DNA of 64,000 bases, taken from positions 186,001 to 250,000 of the forward strand of contig CAVIHU010000001.1 of assembly GCA_963642705.1 (NCBI GenBank), given 5' to 3'. Shown in pieces: positions 53,918 through 63,700 of the stretch. Both the position numbers and the translations under genes were made by a program. Position 1 is the first letter of the stretch, and the number at the start of each line of letters is the position of its first letter. A model generated the notes under the pieces. The model searched no databases. It saw only the letters and a list, made by a program, of their open reading frames with translations, and had not been told where the DNA came from. The DNA is from UBA11524 sp963642705. GTDB taxonomy: Bacteria > Bacillota > Clostridia > Christensenellales > Aristaeellaceae.

Positions 53918-54140
53918 TTAGAGCAATACTGCACCAATGAGGTGGCGCAATGAACAGTGAATTTGTGCCAGATACGATTCCAGAAATCGAAGGTTTACTG
54001 AGTGTAAATCGAGATTTCTCCAAGAAGCAGTTTGGAAACCTGAAAGGGTTTCCAAGTCTGCCAAAGGGCAGACCAGCGACCGCCTCAGATGGCACAAAAG
54101 CACATTCGGCTGCGCCGACGAATTGTACGGTATTTCCTTA
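53918..54140. mobile_element. MITE-like inverted-repeat element, copy 2
   Basis: This 223-bp copy, read on the minus strand, aligns along its length with 49609-49846, including the CATCTGAGGCGGT, CTGCC-TTTGGCAGAC and TTTCC-type hairpins and the GTAAACCTTCGATT segment. Its ends (TTAGAGCAATACTGC and, inward from the right, CTAAGGAAATACCG) are imperfect inverted repeats. A 63-codon open frame inside it (53950-54141) is a product of the repeat, not a convincing gene. It starts nine bases after the DHH stop. Confidence 0.7.
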
Positions 54141-54141
54141 G

Positions 54142-54176
54142 AGCACCGCTTCGTAAATAGAGGCGGTGCTTATTTT
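54142..54176 (+). terminator. terminator after the DHH pair
   Basis: An 8-bp stem (AGCACCGC at 54142-54149, GCGGTGCT at 54163-54170) with a 13-base loop is followed by TATTTTA. It lies after the MITE-like copy and its T run reaches the convergent deaminase gene end. Confidence 0.75.
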
Positions 54177-54648
54177 ATAGGTTGATTTTGGGGGCTGCTT
54201 CCGGGTCAAAACGCTCGAGCTGCACCTTCGCTTCATCGAAGATCTCCAGCGAAAAAGTGTCAGGATAGCCCTCCTGATAAACTACACGGCGGATGCCGGC
54301 GTTGATAATCATCTTCGCACAGACGCTGCACGGCTGATGTGTGCAGTAAAGTGTCGCACCATCAATCGATACGCCGAGCTTAGCTGCCTGAATGATAGCA
54401 TTCTGCTCCGCATGAATGGCATAGCACAGTTCTGCGCGCGTGCCGGATGCGATGCCGAGCCGGTCACGCATGCATTCGCCACGCTCGCGGCAGGTCTTGA
54501 GGCCGGCAGGAGCGCCGTTGTAACCGGTTGTCATGATGCGTTTATCCTTTACAATGACGCAGCCGATGCTCCGTCCCGGGCGGTAGCAGCTTGTCCAGCC
54601 TGCAATGACGTGCGCCATTTCCATGAATCTGCTGTCCCATTTATCCAT
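54175..54648 (-). CDS. dCMP deaminase (ComEB-like)
   Basis: This 157-residue zinc enzyme converts dCMP to dUMP for thymidylate synthesis. The zinc site is HAEQN (catalytic Glu) with CTHQPCSVCAK, and the GYNGAPAG segment matches dCMP deaminases. The start at 54648 follows AAGGAG by nine bases; the open frame begins seven codons earlier. It lies 27 bases after the rsmF-like gene. Confidence 0.92.
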   Translation of the reverse strand: MDKWDSRFMEMAHVIAGWTSCYRPGRSIGCVIVKDKRIMTTGYNGAPAGLKTCRERGECMRDRLGIASGTRAELCYAIHAEQNAIIQAAKLGVSIDGATLYCTHQPCSVCAKMIINAGIRRVVYQEGYPDTFSLEIFDEAKVQLERFDPEAAPKINL

Positions 54649-54675
54649 TTTGCAAATCTCCTTTTGCATAAAGTC

Positions 54676-56004
54676 TTATCGTGCTGGTCTGCGCAGTCCC
54701 TTTGGGTAATGATTTTTCATCATGCCTTCAGATAACTTTCCCCAACCGAGCGCGATGCCGTCATAGCATGCCAACGCCCAGCCCTTGCCGTCTGCCGGAA
54801 TTGTCTCGCCGCGTTGATACGCTTGCGCTTTCTCTTTTGTTAAGGCGATTTTTGAGCAATCCGGCGGAAATATACTCATTGCCCATGCATGATCAGGCGT
54901 GAAAATCCCCTTCTGTACACTGCCGAGTGTGAGACCGCAACGTGCAATGCGGATACCGGTGCAATCAGGCATGTCGGGTAAAAAGCAAAGCTTCTCCGCC
55001 TCGTCCTTTTGATTTCGTTGCCTGATTTCACTCGTCCATGCGATATTCGCTTCCTGCTCCGGACAGAAATCATGCAGCAGTTTCATCGCTTCCCTCGATG
55101 GATGCTGCATACCAACTGCAACAGGCCAAATGCGTTCCGCAGAACCTTTCTTGTGCAGCAATGCAACAAAATGACCTTCTCCCTTCAATTGATGCGGATA
55201 GCACGTCTTCATTCCTTCCGGCGCATCGATACCTGGCAGAGAGAACGGCACCAGTTCAAACTCCGGATGACCTGCAAGGAATGCAACGATTGTGTTTTCG
55301 TTTTCCGTGCAATTCATGGTGCAGGTAGAATAGACCAACCTGCCACCGGCACGAAGCATGACAGACGCTTGATGCAGGATATCTGCCTGTCGCCTGGCGC
55401 AGCGCGCCGGACTGTCAGATGTCCACTCATTACGTGTTTCGGGATGACGGCGGAACATACCTTCCCCTGAGCATGGTGCATCGACCTGAATGGCATCGAA
55501 TGCTTCTGGCCATCGAGATGCCAGATGTTCCGGGAATGCACTGACAACCAGAGCATTGGGGATGCCCATGCGTTCGATATTCTGAGCGAGGATTTTGGCT
55601 CGCTCCCAAATCGGCTCATTGCAGACGATTATCCCCTGCCCACGCATCCGAAGTCCGCTTTGTGTCGCCTTGCCGCCTGGTGCAGCACACAGGTCAAGGA
55701 TGTGTTCGCCGGGCTTCGCGTTCAACACAGCAGCAGGAATCATCGCACTCGGTTCCTGAATGTACCATGCACCTGCATCATGGAGAACCTCAGTGCCTGC
55801 TGTTGATTCAGTTGATAGGTAGAAGCCATTTTCTTCCCATGGTATTTTTTCCAGACATTCTTCCGGCAAGATGGAAGCTTTTTTGTAGGGATTCATACGG
55901 ATCCCACGGCAGTACGGTTCCTCGTAGGTATGCAAAAAGGCGGCCATTTCGCCTTTCAGCTGAGCCGCCATTTGAGATACAAATGCCTGCGGAAGCTCGG
56001 TCAT
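54676..56004 (-). CDS. RsmF-type RNA m5C methyltransferase
   Basis: This 442-residue SAM-dependent enzyme of the RsmB/Nop2 family has the SAM-binding motif DLCAAPGGKATQ, motif IV DAPCSGEGMFRR and motif VI STCTMN, whose Cys is the catalytic nucleophile. The C-terminal part (about 330-442) is the RsmF-like domain plus a PUA-like end. In E. coli RsmF makes m5C1407 in 16S rRNA; the exact target here is inferred. It overlaps the preceding gene by ATGA. Confidence 0.9.
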   Translation of the reverse strand: MTELPQAFVSQMAAQLKGEMAAFLHTYEEPYCRGIRMNPYKKASILPEECLEKIPWEENGFYLSTESTAGTEVLHDAGAWYIQEPSAMIPAAVLNAKPGEHILDLCAAPGGKATQSGLRMRGQGIIVCNEPIWERAKILAQNIERMGIPNALVVSAFPEHLASRWPEAFDAIQVDAPCSGEGMFRRHPETRNEWTSDSPARCARRQADILHQASVMLRAGGRLVYSTCTMNCTENENTIVAFLAGHPEFELVPFSLPGIDAPEGMKTCYPHQLKGEGHFVALLHKKGSAERIWPVAVGMQHPSREAMKLLHDFCPEQEANIAWTSEIRQRNQKDEAEKLCFLPDMPDCTGIRIARCGLTLGSVQKGIFTPDHAWAMSIFPPDCSKIALTKEKAQAYQRGETIPADGKGWALACYDGIALGWGKLSEGMMKNHYPKGLRRPAR

Positions 56005-56486
56005 TGCTGTCCTCCCGTCGGTTTGTTATCCTCCTCGATATGCAGCGGCGGCGCATAGTCGATGTCGGGATCCATAAATCGCTTTCTCGCTGGAATCACA
56101 CGCTTTCTGCGCTGCACGGCATTATTCTTCCTTTCCTGCTTCGGTTTGATCTTGCGAATTTGCTCGATCGGCATTTCTTCTTCAACAGTCGTACCGTCAG
56201 CATAAATCAATCGGCGCTTATTTGTTGTTGGGCGAACCTTCTTCGGCAGGAGCCCTGTCAGCCGGCATCTCCAAGCGCGGTACGGCTGCCAGCGTAAAAG
56301 GTAAATGACAAAATCCGTTGCAATTCCGAAAATCGAAAGGAGGATGACGAGCGGCAACCAGTTCTTGACTATCCAGCCGATGAGGCCGCCATTGCTGTCG
56401 CTGATGATCAGATTCCACAGCCATTGTGCTGTGCCCTTGAGCCAGCCGAGCAATAGCGTAAACAATGCACCGACAACGCTGCCCAT
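56001..56486 (-). CDS. hypothetical membrane protein with basic tail
   Basis: This protein of about 161 residues has two hydrophobic segments (about 3-30 and 40-65) and a long Lys/Arg-rich cytoplasmic tail with acidic and Pro-rich stretches at the end. I do not recognise the family. The start at 56486 has GGAGG six bases upstream; an ATG two codons before lies against the ribosome site. It sits between cdaR and the methylase with an ATGA overlap to the latter. Confidence 0.7.
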   Translation of the reverse strand: MGSVVGALFTLLLGWLKGTAQWLWNLIISDSNGGLIGWIVKNWLPLVILLSIFGIATDFVIYLLRWQPYRAWRCRLTGLLPKKVRPTTNKRRLIYADGTTVEEEMPIEQIRKIKPKQERKNNAVQRRKRVIPARKRFMDPDIDYAPPLHIEEDNKPTGGQQ

Positions 56487-56504
56487 TGTCATCCTCCTCT
56501 CATT

Positions 56505-57848
56505 TTAATTCTCTAATGTAATTGTCACGCTGACCGTGCTCGGAACGACCTCAACCTCAACATCTACGTCCTCGTCGGCATCTGTTCGGCACAGGACAGG
56601 CAGTGTGTACGTACCTGGCGCCAGACCGGATGCGTCACAGACAAGCTGAATGTCTCTGCTCTGCAGGTTGTTCAACCACGTTGCAGGACCTGTTAACATC
56701 ACCGAGGCGTTAACGCGGCTCATAGAGGCGTTGCAACCAGCTTCAAGCCCTTCCACCTGAATCGGTAGATTCGTGAAGCTCTTGGAACGGATGACCGGAC
56801 CGATTTCAACGACTACATTCACGTAGGTTGCGCTGACATATGCCAGCTCAGAAACAGTATTCAGCCTGACACGCTGCGCAACTGATTCCGACAGACCGCT
56901 TACATCAATCGTAGCATCTGTATACAGAGCATCGAGTTCCTTGAGCACGCTTGCAGAGCCCGCTACGGTAATGTTGTTTGGTGTGATCGTTATGCTTTTG
57001 ACCTCATAGCCGTCTGCCGGTTCACCCTGTACAAGCCCGGTTTGCGAGAGCGAAAGTGTCTTCATGGCGTAAACCGTCTGCTCGACAATTACACTGTCTA
57101 ACAGGACGGATTCGCTTGTCACCTCAATCAGTTCGCTCTCAATCTCGTTGTTGTTCTCATCGAGCAGCGAGTAATTCAGCGCCTTGCGGATGGTTCCTTC
57201 ATGCTGCGGCAGGTTTCCCAATTCCATGACGACCTCGGCACGCACAATCTTTTCCACGAGCGATTTCGGACCGCTGATCGTCACCATCGGCGGGTCGAGC
57301 GTTATGGAACCGGCGTAATAGCCTTCCGGTGCGGTGCCGACTGTCTGTACGGATACGGGAATACGGAAGCGCGTAATGTATTCTTCTACTTGAATCGTCA
57401 CTGAAGATGGTGTAATAGACGAAACAGAGCCGTAGGTGCTGGAATTCGTTGACATGATACGGATTGCCTGTTCTCCAGCAGAAGTAATTTTGGAAAGGTC
57501 TACACGTACATTGTAGTTCGTGTCCTTTACGTTTGCATATTGCCCCTGCGGTACGTCAGCAGTCAGCGAAACAGAGCCGAGCAACTCTGTCAAGTTGCTC
57601 GTCACAATAAAACCATTGCGTTTAACGGATTCTTGCCCTGTTACGGTGACGCTGACATTTGAAAAGTGCTTTTCACGTGTCAGCGTTGGATCCTGCGTAA
57701 TCAGACCTCCCCAGAGAATAACGGCAAGCACAATTGCGATCAGCTTTGTCTGCCAGTTATGCAAAAAAAAGGTCTTTAATCCGTTCAGCAGCATTGACAG
57801 CCGAGGGTCACGTTTTTTCTGTGGCTTGGAAGAAGGCGTTTGCGTCAC
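56505..57848 (-). CDS. cdaR: CdaR (YbbR-domain) regulator of CdaA
   Basis: This 447-residue protein has one N-terminal membrane helix (about 36-54, IAIVLAVILWGGLI) followed by four YbbR-like beta domains (about 60-145, 150-235, 245-335 and 345-447). CdaR binds the membrane-bound cyclase CdaA and adjusts c-di-AMP output. The start is GTG at 57848 with GGAGGG upstream, overlapping cdaA by GTGA. In most Firmicutes glmM follows; it is not present here. Confidence 0.93.
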   Translation of the reverse strand: MTQTPSSKPQKKRDPRLSMLLNGLKTFFLHNWQTKLIAIVLAVILWGGLITQDPTLTREKHFSNVSVTVTGQESVKRNGFIVTSNLTELLGSVSLTADVPQGQYANVKDTNYNVRVDLSKITSAGEQAIRIMSTNSSTYGSVSSITPSSVTIQVEEYITRFRIPVSVQTVGTAPEGYYAGSITLDPPMVTISGPKSLVEKIVRAEVVMELGNLPQHEGTIRKALNYSLLDENNNEIESELIEVTSESVLLDSVIVEQTVYAMKTLSLSQTGLVQGEPADGYEVKSITITPNNITVAGSASVLKELDALYTDATIDVSGLSESVAQRVRLNTVSELAYVSATYVNVVVEIGPVIRSKSFTNLPIQVEGLEAGCNASMSRVNASVMLTGPATWLNNLQSRDIQLVCDASGLAPGTYTLPVLCRTDADEDVDVEVEVVPSTVSVTITLEN

Positions 57849-58705
57849 TGTGCACCCTCCTTTTCCTTGTTGCGGCGGCGGAACAACGATAGAAACCGCT
57901 GATGCGGTTGGTGGACGTACATCCCTTCGAGGATTGTTCTGAGTGACTTTGCATCAAGATAGCGCGTCAATTTTCCGCCTTTTGCCATAGAAATAATGCC
58001 GGTTTCCTCAGACACAATCAGGACGATTGCGTCCGTTGTTTCAGATACGCCGATTGCGGCACGGTGGCGTGTGCCGAGGTCATGACTGATGCCGCTCGCC
58101 TCAGTCAACGTCAGGATGCATGCCGCACTCATGACACGCTCGCCGCGGATGACAACCGCACCGTCATGCAACGGAGTGTTCGGTTCAAAGATGTTTTCCA
58201 GAAGACCGGATGTGATGCGTGCATCAATGCCGATACCATTTTCGATAATATCCTGCAAACCTGTTTTCTGCTCAAACACGATTAGTGCTCCGACATGACG
58301 GCGACTCAGGTTCTGCAAACAATGGATGATTTCGTCGATAATGCGGCTTGCCTCATCCTTATCGGTATCATGCCGCTTTGTTTCGATTCGTGCACCGCGT
58401 CCGATTTGCTCAAGCGCTTTGCGAAGCTCCGGCTGAAAGAGGATAACCAGCACCAAGGCGCCATTGTTCACGACGCTCATCAGCAGCCAGTTCAGTGCAG
58501 TCAATCCGAACAGATCGCTGATCCAGACGACAATCAGCAGCATGGCCAGTCCTTTGAGCACAGCGCTGCCTCGCGTATCACGTGTGAGCATCAGCAACTC
58601 GTAGATGATAACAGCGACGATCAGAATGTCAGCTACATCAGAAAGACTGGGACGATTGAGCACGTTCCAAATGAATGTTTCCAACGTCTGCAAGAATGCC
58701 GTCAC
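57845..58705 (-). CDS. cdaA: diadenylate cyclase CdaA
   Basis: This protein of about 286 residues makes c-di-AMP from two ATP. It has three N-terminal membrane helices (to about residue 85) and the DAC domain with LHDGAVVI (catalytic DGA) and LGTRHRAAIG (RHR). The start is taken as GTG at 58705, with AAGGGGG a few bases upstream, giving the usual CdaA length. The open frame reaches 58768, but a TATAAT -10 box lies at 58762-58757 inside it. c-di-AMP controls potassium uptake, and trkAH is in this window. Confidence 0.92.
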   Translation of the reverse strand: MTAFLQTLETFIWNVLNRPSLSDVADILIVAVIIYELLMLTRDTRGSAVLKGLAMLLIVVWISDLFGLTALNWLLMSVVNNGALVLVILFQPELRKALEQIGRGARIETKRHDTDKDEASRIIDEIIHCLQNLSRRHVGALIVFEQKTGLQDIIENGIGIDARITSGLLENIFEPNTPLHDGAVVIRGERVMSAACILTLTEASGISHDLGTRHRAAIGVSETTDAIVLIVSEETGIISMAKGGKLTRYLDAKSLRTILEGMYVHQPHQRFLSLFRRRNKEKEGAQ

Positions 58706-58756
58706 CCCGAGTCCCCCTTCCCTTGCAAGAGTCTTCACATTGATGTTTACTATTTT

Positions 58757-58762
58757 ATTATA
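58757..58762 (-). promoter_or_regulatory. -10 box of the cdaA operon promoter
   Basis: TATAAT on the minus strand (58762-58757), about 52 bases before the chosen GTG start. The -35 region (TTTATA at a 17-base spacing) is poor. Confidence 0.55.
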
Positions 58763-58831
58763 CATCAAAGCATGAGAAATATAAATGCTTTTTCACATTT
58801 TTTTCATCAAATCTTCCCGAAATGAACAGGC

Positions 58832-58879
58832 AAAGAAAAAGACGGGAAGAAAAGCCGTTACAGCCATCCTTCCCGTCTT
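58832..58879 (-). terminator. rho-independent terminator after the MIF-family gene
   Basis: An 11-bp perfect stem (AAGACGGGAAG at 58839-58849, CTTCCCGTCTT at 58869-58879). On the minus strand it is followed by TTTCTTTG. Confidence 0.85.
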
Positions 58880-58889
58880 ATTTGCTTAA

Positions 58890-59234
58890 TCAGAGATTGC
58901 CGCCGTTCCAGCCCCAGAAGCCGATTTCCTCATAGGTCACATAAATGCGGTCGCTGTCGATGTCGAGCTCTTCGCGCAGAATATCGGTCAATGCCTCTGT
59001 CAACGCGGCATAATCCTCTTCCATCGCGGAACCGCCGAATAGTTTCACTTGGCAGATGGCGCAAGGCGCATCCGTGCCCTTGAAGTACATAGCGGCGTTG
59101 TCACGGAAAGAAAGCATGAGCCAGCCTTCTGATTTGCCTGGAATTTTCTCGATCGCTTCCCCCATTCGTTCCTTGATCACCTGTTCCTTGCGGCCGGGAA
59201 TGGAGACATTGGAGGTCGTTTCTATGTAAGGCAT
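58890..59234 (-). CDS. MIF/phenylpyruvate tautomerase family protein
   Basis: This protein of about 114 residues begins MPYIETTSN, so that removal of Met exposes the catalytic Pro1 of the tautomerase superfamily. MIF-like features include the KELVKER-type helix and CAICQVKLFG in the middle. Bacterial members tautomerise keto acids, but the substrate is not known. The start at 59234 follows AAAGGA; the open frame runs nine codons further upstream. It lies 90 bases after purB. Confidence 0.85.
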   Translation of the reverse strand: MPYIETTSNVSIPGRKEQVIKERMGEAIEKIPGKSEGWLMLSFRDNAAMYFKGTDAPCAICQVKLFGGSAMEEDYAALTEALTDILREELDIDSDRIYVTYEEIGFWGWNGGNL

Positions 59235-59324
59235 AACTGTTCCTTTCGCATTCAGCAGCACAATGCTGTTGTCGTCAATCCGCGCTGCACAGAATTATGC
59301 AGTGCAATCCGTTTCATTCGATGC

Positions 59325-60758
59325 TCAAACAGTTAATTCCTGCTTTTCACCAAGCAAATTTACATTTTCCGCAAGCAACGGACGAACGATGTCGTTCAGG
59401 AAAGCATCAACCTGCTCACTGCTCCTGCCGGTGAACTGCTCCGGACGAAGGATGGCGTCGATTTCATTGCGGGTGATCATGAAAGCTGGGTCCGCGCAAA
59501 TGCGGTCAATTAAATCATTCTTGCCGCCTTCTTCCTTGACGACGCGCGCTGCGGCCTGCGAATGAACACGAAGCTTTTCGTGCAGCTCCTGACGGTTTCC
59601 TCCTTTCTTAACCGCGTCCATCATGATGTTCTCAGTTGCCATGAACGGTAGTTCATTCATCACGCGTGCGCGGACGACCTTGTCGTAGACAACAAGCCCG
59701 TCGCAGACGTTCATCATGATATTCAGGATTGCATCCACGCCGAGGAATGCTTCTGCAACGGCGATACGCTTGTTAGCAGAATCATCGAGCGTGCGTTCAA
59801 AGAACTGGAGAGACGACGTCATTGCCGGATTCAGCGCATCGATGCAAACATAACGTGCAAGTGCATCAATTCGCTCGCAACGCATGGGATTACGCTTGTA
59901 GGGCATGGCAGACGAGCCGATTTGATTCTTTTCGAACGGCTCCTCCATCTCCTTGAAGTTGGCAAGCAGACGCATGTCATAAGCAAACTTGCTGGCAGAC
60001 TGCGCAATGCCGCTGAGCACGGATACAACCTGGTAATCCATCTTTCTGGAATACGTCTGACCTGAAACAGGCACAACCTTGTCGAAACCCATCATGTGCG
60101 CAATGTCCTGCTCGACTGCATTGATTTTTGCGCTGTCGCCGCAGAAAAGCTCCATGAAGGACGCCTGCGTTCCGGTTGTGCCCTTGCTGCCCAGCAGCGC
60201 AAGCGAAGAAATGCGGTGCTCCAGCTCACAGTAATCCATGTACAGCTCATTGAGCCAGAGTGTCGCACGTTTGCCGACTGTCGTCAGCTGTGCAGGCTGA
60301 AGGTGCGTATACGCCAGTGCCGGCATCGTCTTGTACCTGTCCGCAAAGTCTGCCAGCAACTTCATCACGTTCAGCAGCTTGCGGCGGATGACCTGCAAAC
60401 CCTCGCGCATAATCACAACATCCGTGTTGTCACCGACATAGCAGGACGTTGCACCAAGATGGATGATACCCGCCGCCTTCGGGCACTGCAGCCCGTAGGC
60501 ATAGACATGGCTCATGACATCGTGACGGCATTCACGCTCGCGGCGCTGTGCATCCTCATAATTGATGTCGTCCACATGTGCCTCAAGCTCGGCAATCTGT
60601 TCATCGGTAATGTCAAGTCCCTGCTTCTGCTCCGCCTTTGCCAGCGCAATCCAGAGCTTCCGCCATGTGCGGAACTTGTTGTCCTCCGAAAAGATGAACT
60701 GCATTTCCTTGCTTGCATAGCGCGTAGAAAAAGGGCTAGTATAGCTGTCATGAGCCAT
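59325..60758 (-). CDS. purB: adenylosuccinate lyase
   Basis: This 477-residue fumarase-superfamily enzyme cleaves SAICAR and adenylosuccinate in purine synthesis. Signatures are HLGATSCYVGDN, YTHLQPAQLTT, and the flexible loop GSSAMPYKRNPMRCE with the catalytic Ser. The start at 60758 has GGAGG nine bases upstream. It follows purL by 17 bases, so the two purine genes share a transcript. The length agrees with the larger eukaryote-like PurB form found in many Clostridia. Confidence 0.96.
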   Translation of the reverse strand: MAHDSYTSPFSTRYASKEMQFIFSEDNKFRTWRKLWIALAKAEQKQGLDITDEQIAELEAHVDDINYEDAQRRERECRHDVMSHVYAYGLQCPKAAGIIHLGATSCYVGDNTDVVIMREGLQVIRRKLLNVMKLLADFADRYKTMPALAYTHLQPAQLTTVGKRATLWLNELYMDYCELEHRISSLALLGSKGTTGTQASFMELFCGDSAKINAVEQDIAHMMGFDKVVPVSGQTYSRKMDYQVVSVLSGIAQSASKFAYDMRLLANFKEMEEPFEKNQIGSSAMPYKRNPMRCERIDALARYVCIDALNPAMTSSLQFFERTLDDSANKRIAVAEAFLGVDAILNIMMNVCDGLVVYDKVVRARVMNELPFMATENIMMDAVKKGGNRQELHEKLRVHSQAAARVVKEEGGKNDLIDRICADPAFMITRNEIDAILRPEQFTGRSSEQVDAFLNDIVRPLLAENVNLLGEKQELTV

Positions 60759-60775
60759 GCTGTTTTTCCTCCAAA

Positions 60776-63700
60776 TCACAGGCGGAAGTAGTCCATGCCA
60801 CCTTCAAAGAGTGGCTGATACTTGTCGCCGGGTACATTCTTGTACAGGTTTTCACCACTGCGCTCAGTATGACCCATTTTGCCAAGAACGCGTCCGTCCG
60901 GGCTGGTGATGCCCTCGATGGCGTAATGGCTGGCATTCGGGTTGAAGCGCGTATCCATGGACGGCGTACCGCTCAGGTCAACATACTGTGTGGCGATCTG
61001 CCCGTTTGCGGCAAGCTGGCGGATGAGTGCCTCCGGTCCGACAAAGCGACCCTCGCCGTGGCTGATGGCAACCGTATGGATGTCATCGACCTTGCAGCGG
61101 CTGAGCCACGGCGACTTGTTCGATGCAATGCGAGTCCGAACAAGCATGGATTGGTGACGACCGATTTCGTTGAAGGTCAACGTTGGGCACTGGTCGTTCG
61201 TCTCAACGATTTCACCGAAAGGCACAAGACCCAGCTTAATCAGCGCCTGGAAGCCGTTGCAGATACCGAGCATCAAACCGTCGCGATGCTTGAGCAGGTC
61301 ATGCACGGCATCCTTCATCGCAGGATTGCGGAAGAATGCCGTAATGAACTTCGCCGAGCCGTCCGGCTCATCGCCGCCGGAGAAGCCACCGGGCAGAACG
61401 ATCAGCTGGCTTTCGGAAATCAGCTTGCTGGCTGCCTGAATAGACTCGGTGATGGCTTCGGGGGTCAGGTTGTTGATGACAAGAATCTTTGCCTCGCCGC
61501 CTGCGCGCTCCACCGCACGCGCAGTGTCGTATTCGCAGTTCGTGCCTGGGAACACAGGAATGAACGCAGAAGGCTTCGCTGTCTTCACGGCAGGCACGGG
61601 ATACTTCTCCGCCTGATAGGAGAACTTCTCCGTCGTTTCGCCGGTATGACCGCGGTAGGCAAACACCTTGTCGAGCTTGCTCTCGTAAATTTCCTGCATG
61701 GCGGTCAGGTCGATGCGCTCGCCCTCATATTCCAGCACCCACTCCGGAATCGTGTCGCCGAGCTTCACGCCCAGCTCGATTTCCTCGGTGCACTCAATTA
61801 GCATGGCGCCAATTTGCTGTGCGAACAGCTTGCCATCGTAGTCGTCATCGATCCGCGTGCCGATCTTGTTGCCCAAGCCCATCTTGAACAGACCTTCTGC
61901 CGCACCGCCGAGTCCAAGCGCCCATGCGGCGACAATTTTACCTTCATTCATTGCCTTCAGCACTGCGTCATAGTTTGCCGTCAGCGTGGCCGTATCGTGC
62001 GCGTCGCAGCTGACAAGGCGGATGCTGTGACCAGCAGCCTTAAATTCGGGTGAAACGACACTACTCGCCTTGCCAGGCGCAATTGCGAAGGAGCACAGCG
62101 TTGGCGGAACGTCCATCTTCTCGAATGTGCCGGACATGGAGTCCTTGCCGCCGATGGATGCAATGTTCAGATCGAGCTGCGCGTCAAGCGCACCAAGCAG
62201 CGCCGCAAAAGGCTTGCCCCAACGCGTAGGATCGCTGCTCATGCGCTCAAAATATTCCTGGAAGGTCAGATATGCCTGCTTGTAGTCAAAGCCTGCGCAG
62301 ACGAGCTTTGTAACGCTTTCAATAACGGCAAGGTAGCTGCCTTCATAAGGGGACTGGGACAGGAGCTCCGGGTGCATGCCATAGGCCATGCCGGATACGG
62401 TGTCCGTCACGCCGTAACGCACGGGGAGCTTCGCAACCATCGTCTGATTCGGCGTCAACTGGTACTTCCCACCATAGGGCATCAGTACGGTTGCTGCACC
62501 GATGGTGGAGTCAAAGCGCTCGCTCAAGCCTTGCTTGGAGCAGATATTCAGGTTGCCAAGCATGTTCGCCAGCTTTTCCGTTACCGTATCGCCAGCAAAT
62601 TCGACCTGTTTGATCTCGTCGTTCGGCACAGATACGTTTGTGTGCTTCTCCGCGCCGTTGGAGTTCAGGAATTCGCGGGACAAGTCAACAATGGTCGCAC
62701 CCTTCCACGTCATGCACAGGCGCGGCTCTTCCGTGACCTCCGCAACAACAGTCGCCTCGAGATTCTCATGGCTCGCCGCCGCAAGGAATGCATCGACATC
62801 CTCAGGTGCCAGCACGACCGCCATGCGCTCCTGTGATTCGGAAATGGCCAGCTCCGTGCCGTCCAGACCGTCATACTTTTTCGGCACCTTATCCAGGTCA
62901 ATCATCAGTCCGTCCGCCAGCTCACCGATGGCCACGGACACGCCGCCTGCGCCGAAGTCATTGCAGCGCTTGATGAGGCGCGTTACATTGCCGTCGCGGA
63001 AAAGACGCTGCAGCTTGCGTTCGGTTGGCGCATTACCCTTTTGAACCTCCGCGCCGCACGTTTCGATGGATTCGAGCTTATGGGACTTCGAAGAGCCGGT
63101 TGCGCCGCCGCAACCGTCGCGACCCGTGCGGCCGCCGAGGAGGACAATCTTATCGCCCGGAACAGGCGTTTCGCGGCGGACATTTTTTTCCGGCGCTGCA
63201 CCAACGACAGCACCGATCTCCAGACGCTTTGCTGCATAGCCCGGATGGTACACCTCATCGACCAACCCGGTCGCCAGACCAATCTGGTTGCCGTAGGAAG
63301 AATAGCCTGCCGCTGCTGTTGTCACAAGCTTGCGCTGCGGCAGCTTGCCGGGCATCGTTTCGCTCACAGGAACGAGCGGGTCAGCCGCACCGGTCACGCG
63401 CATCGCCTGATAGACGTAAGTACGTCCGGACAAAGGATCGCGGATAGCGCCGCCAATGCAGGTCGCTGCACCACCGAACGGCTCGATTTCCGTCGGGTGA
63501 TTGTGCGTTTCATTCTTGAACATGAGCAGCCACGGCTCGTTTATGCCATTCACATCCACATCGATCTTGATGGAGCAGGCGTTGATTTCCTCACTCACGT
63601 CGATGTTTGGTGTCTGTCCGATCTTTTTCAGGTACTTGCCACCCATGGTGGCGATGTCCATCAGGTTAATAGGCTTCTGGCGATCGCCGTAGACCGTCTT

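Noticed and set aside
53950..54141. 63-codon open frame with Pro/Lys/Gly-rich product
   Set aside because: It lies inside the MITE-like copy 2 and reads through its hairpins; copy 1 does not keep the frame.
53918..54145. Direct repeat TTAGAGCA at both edges of MITE-like copy 2 as a target-site duplication
   Set aside because: The bases overlap the mutated inverted ends and the start of the following terminator stem, and copy 1 shows no such duplication, so it may be chance.
58705..58768. ATG start of cdaA at 58768
   Set aside because: It lies upstream of the predicted transcription start (TATAAT overlaps the first codons) and has no ribosome site.
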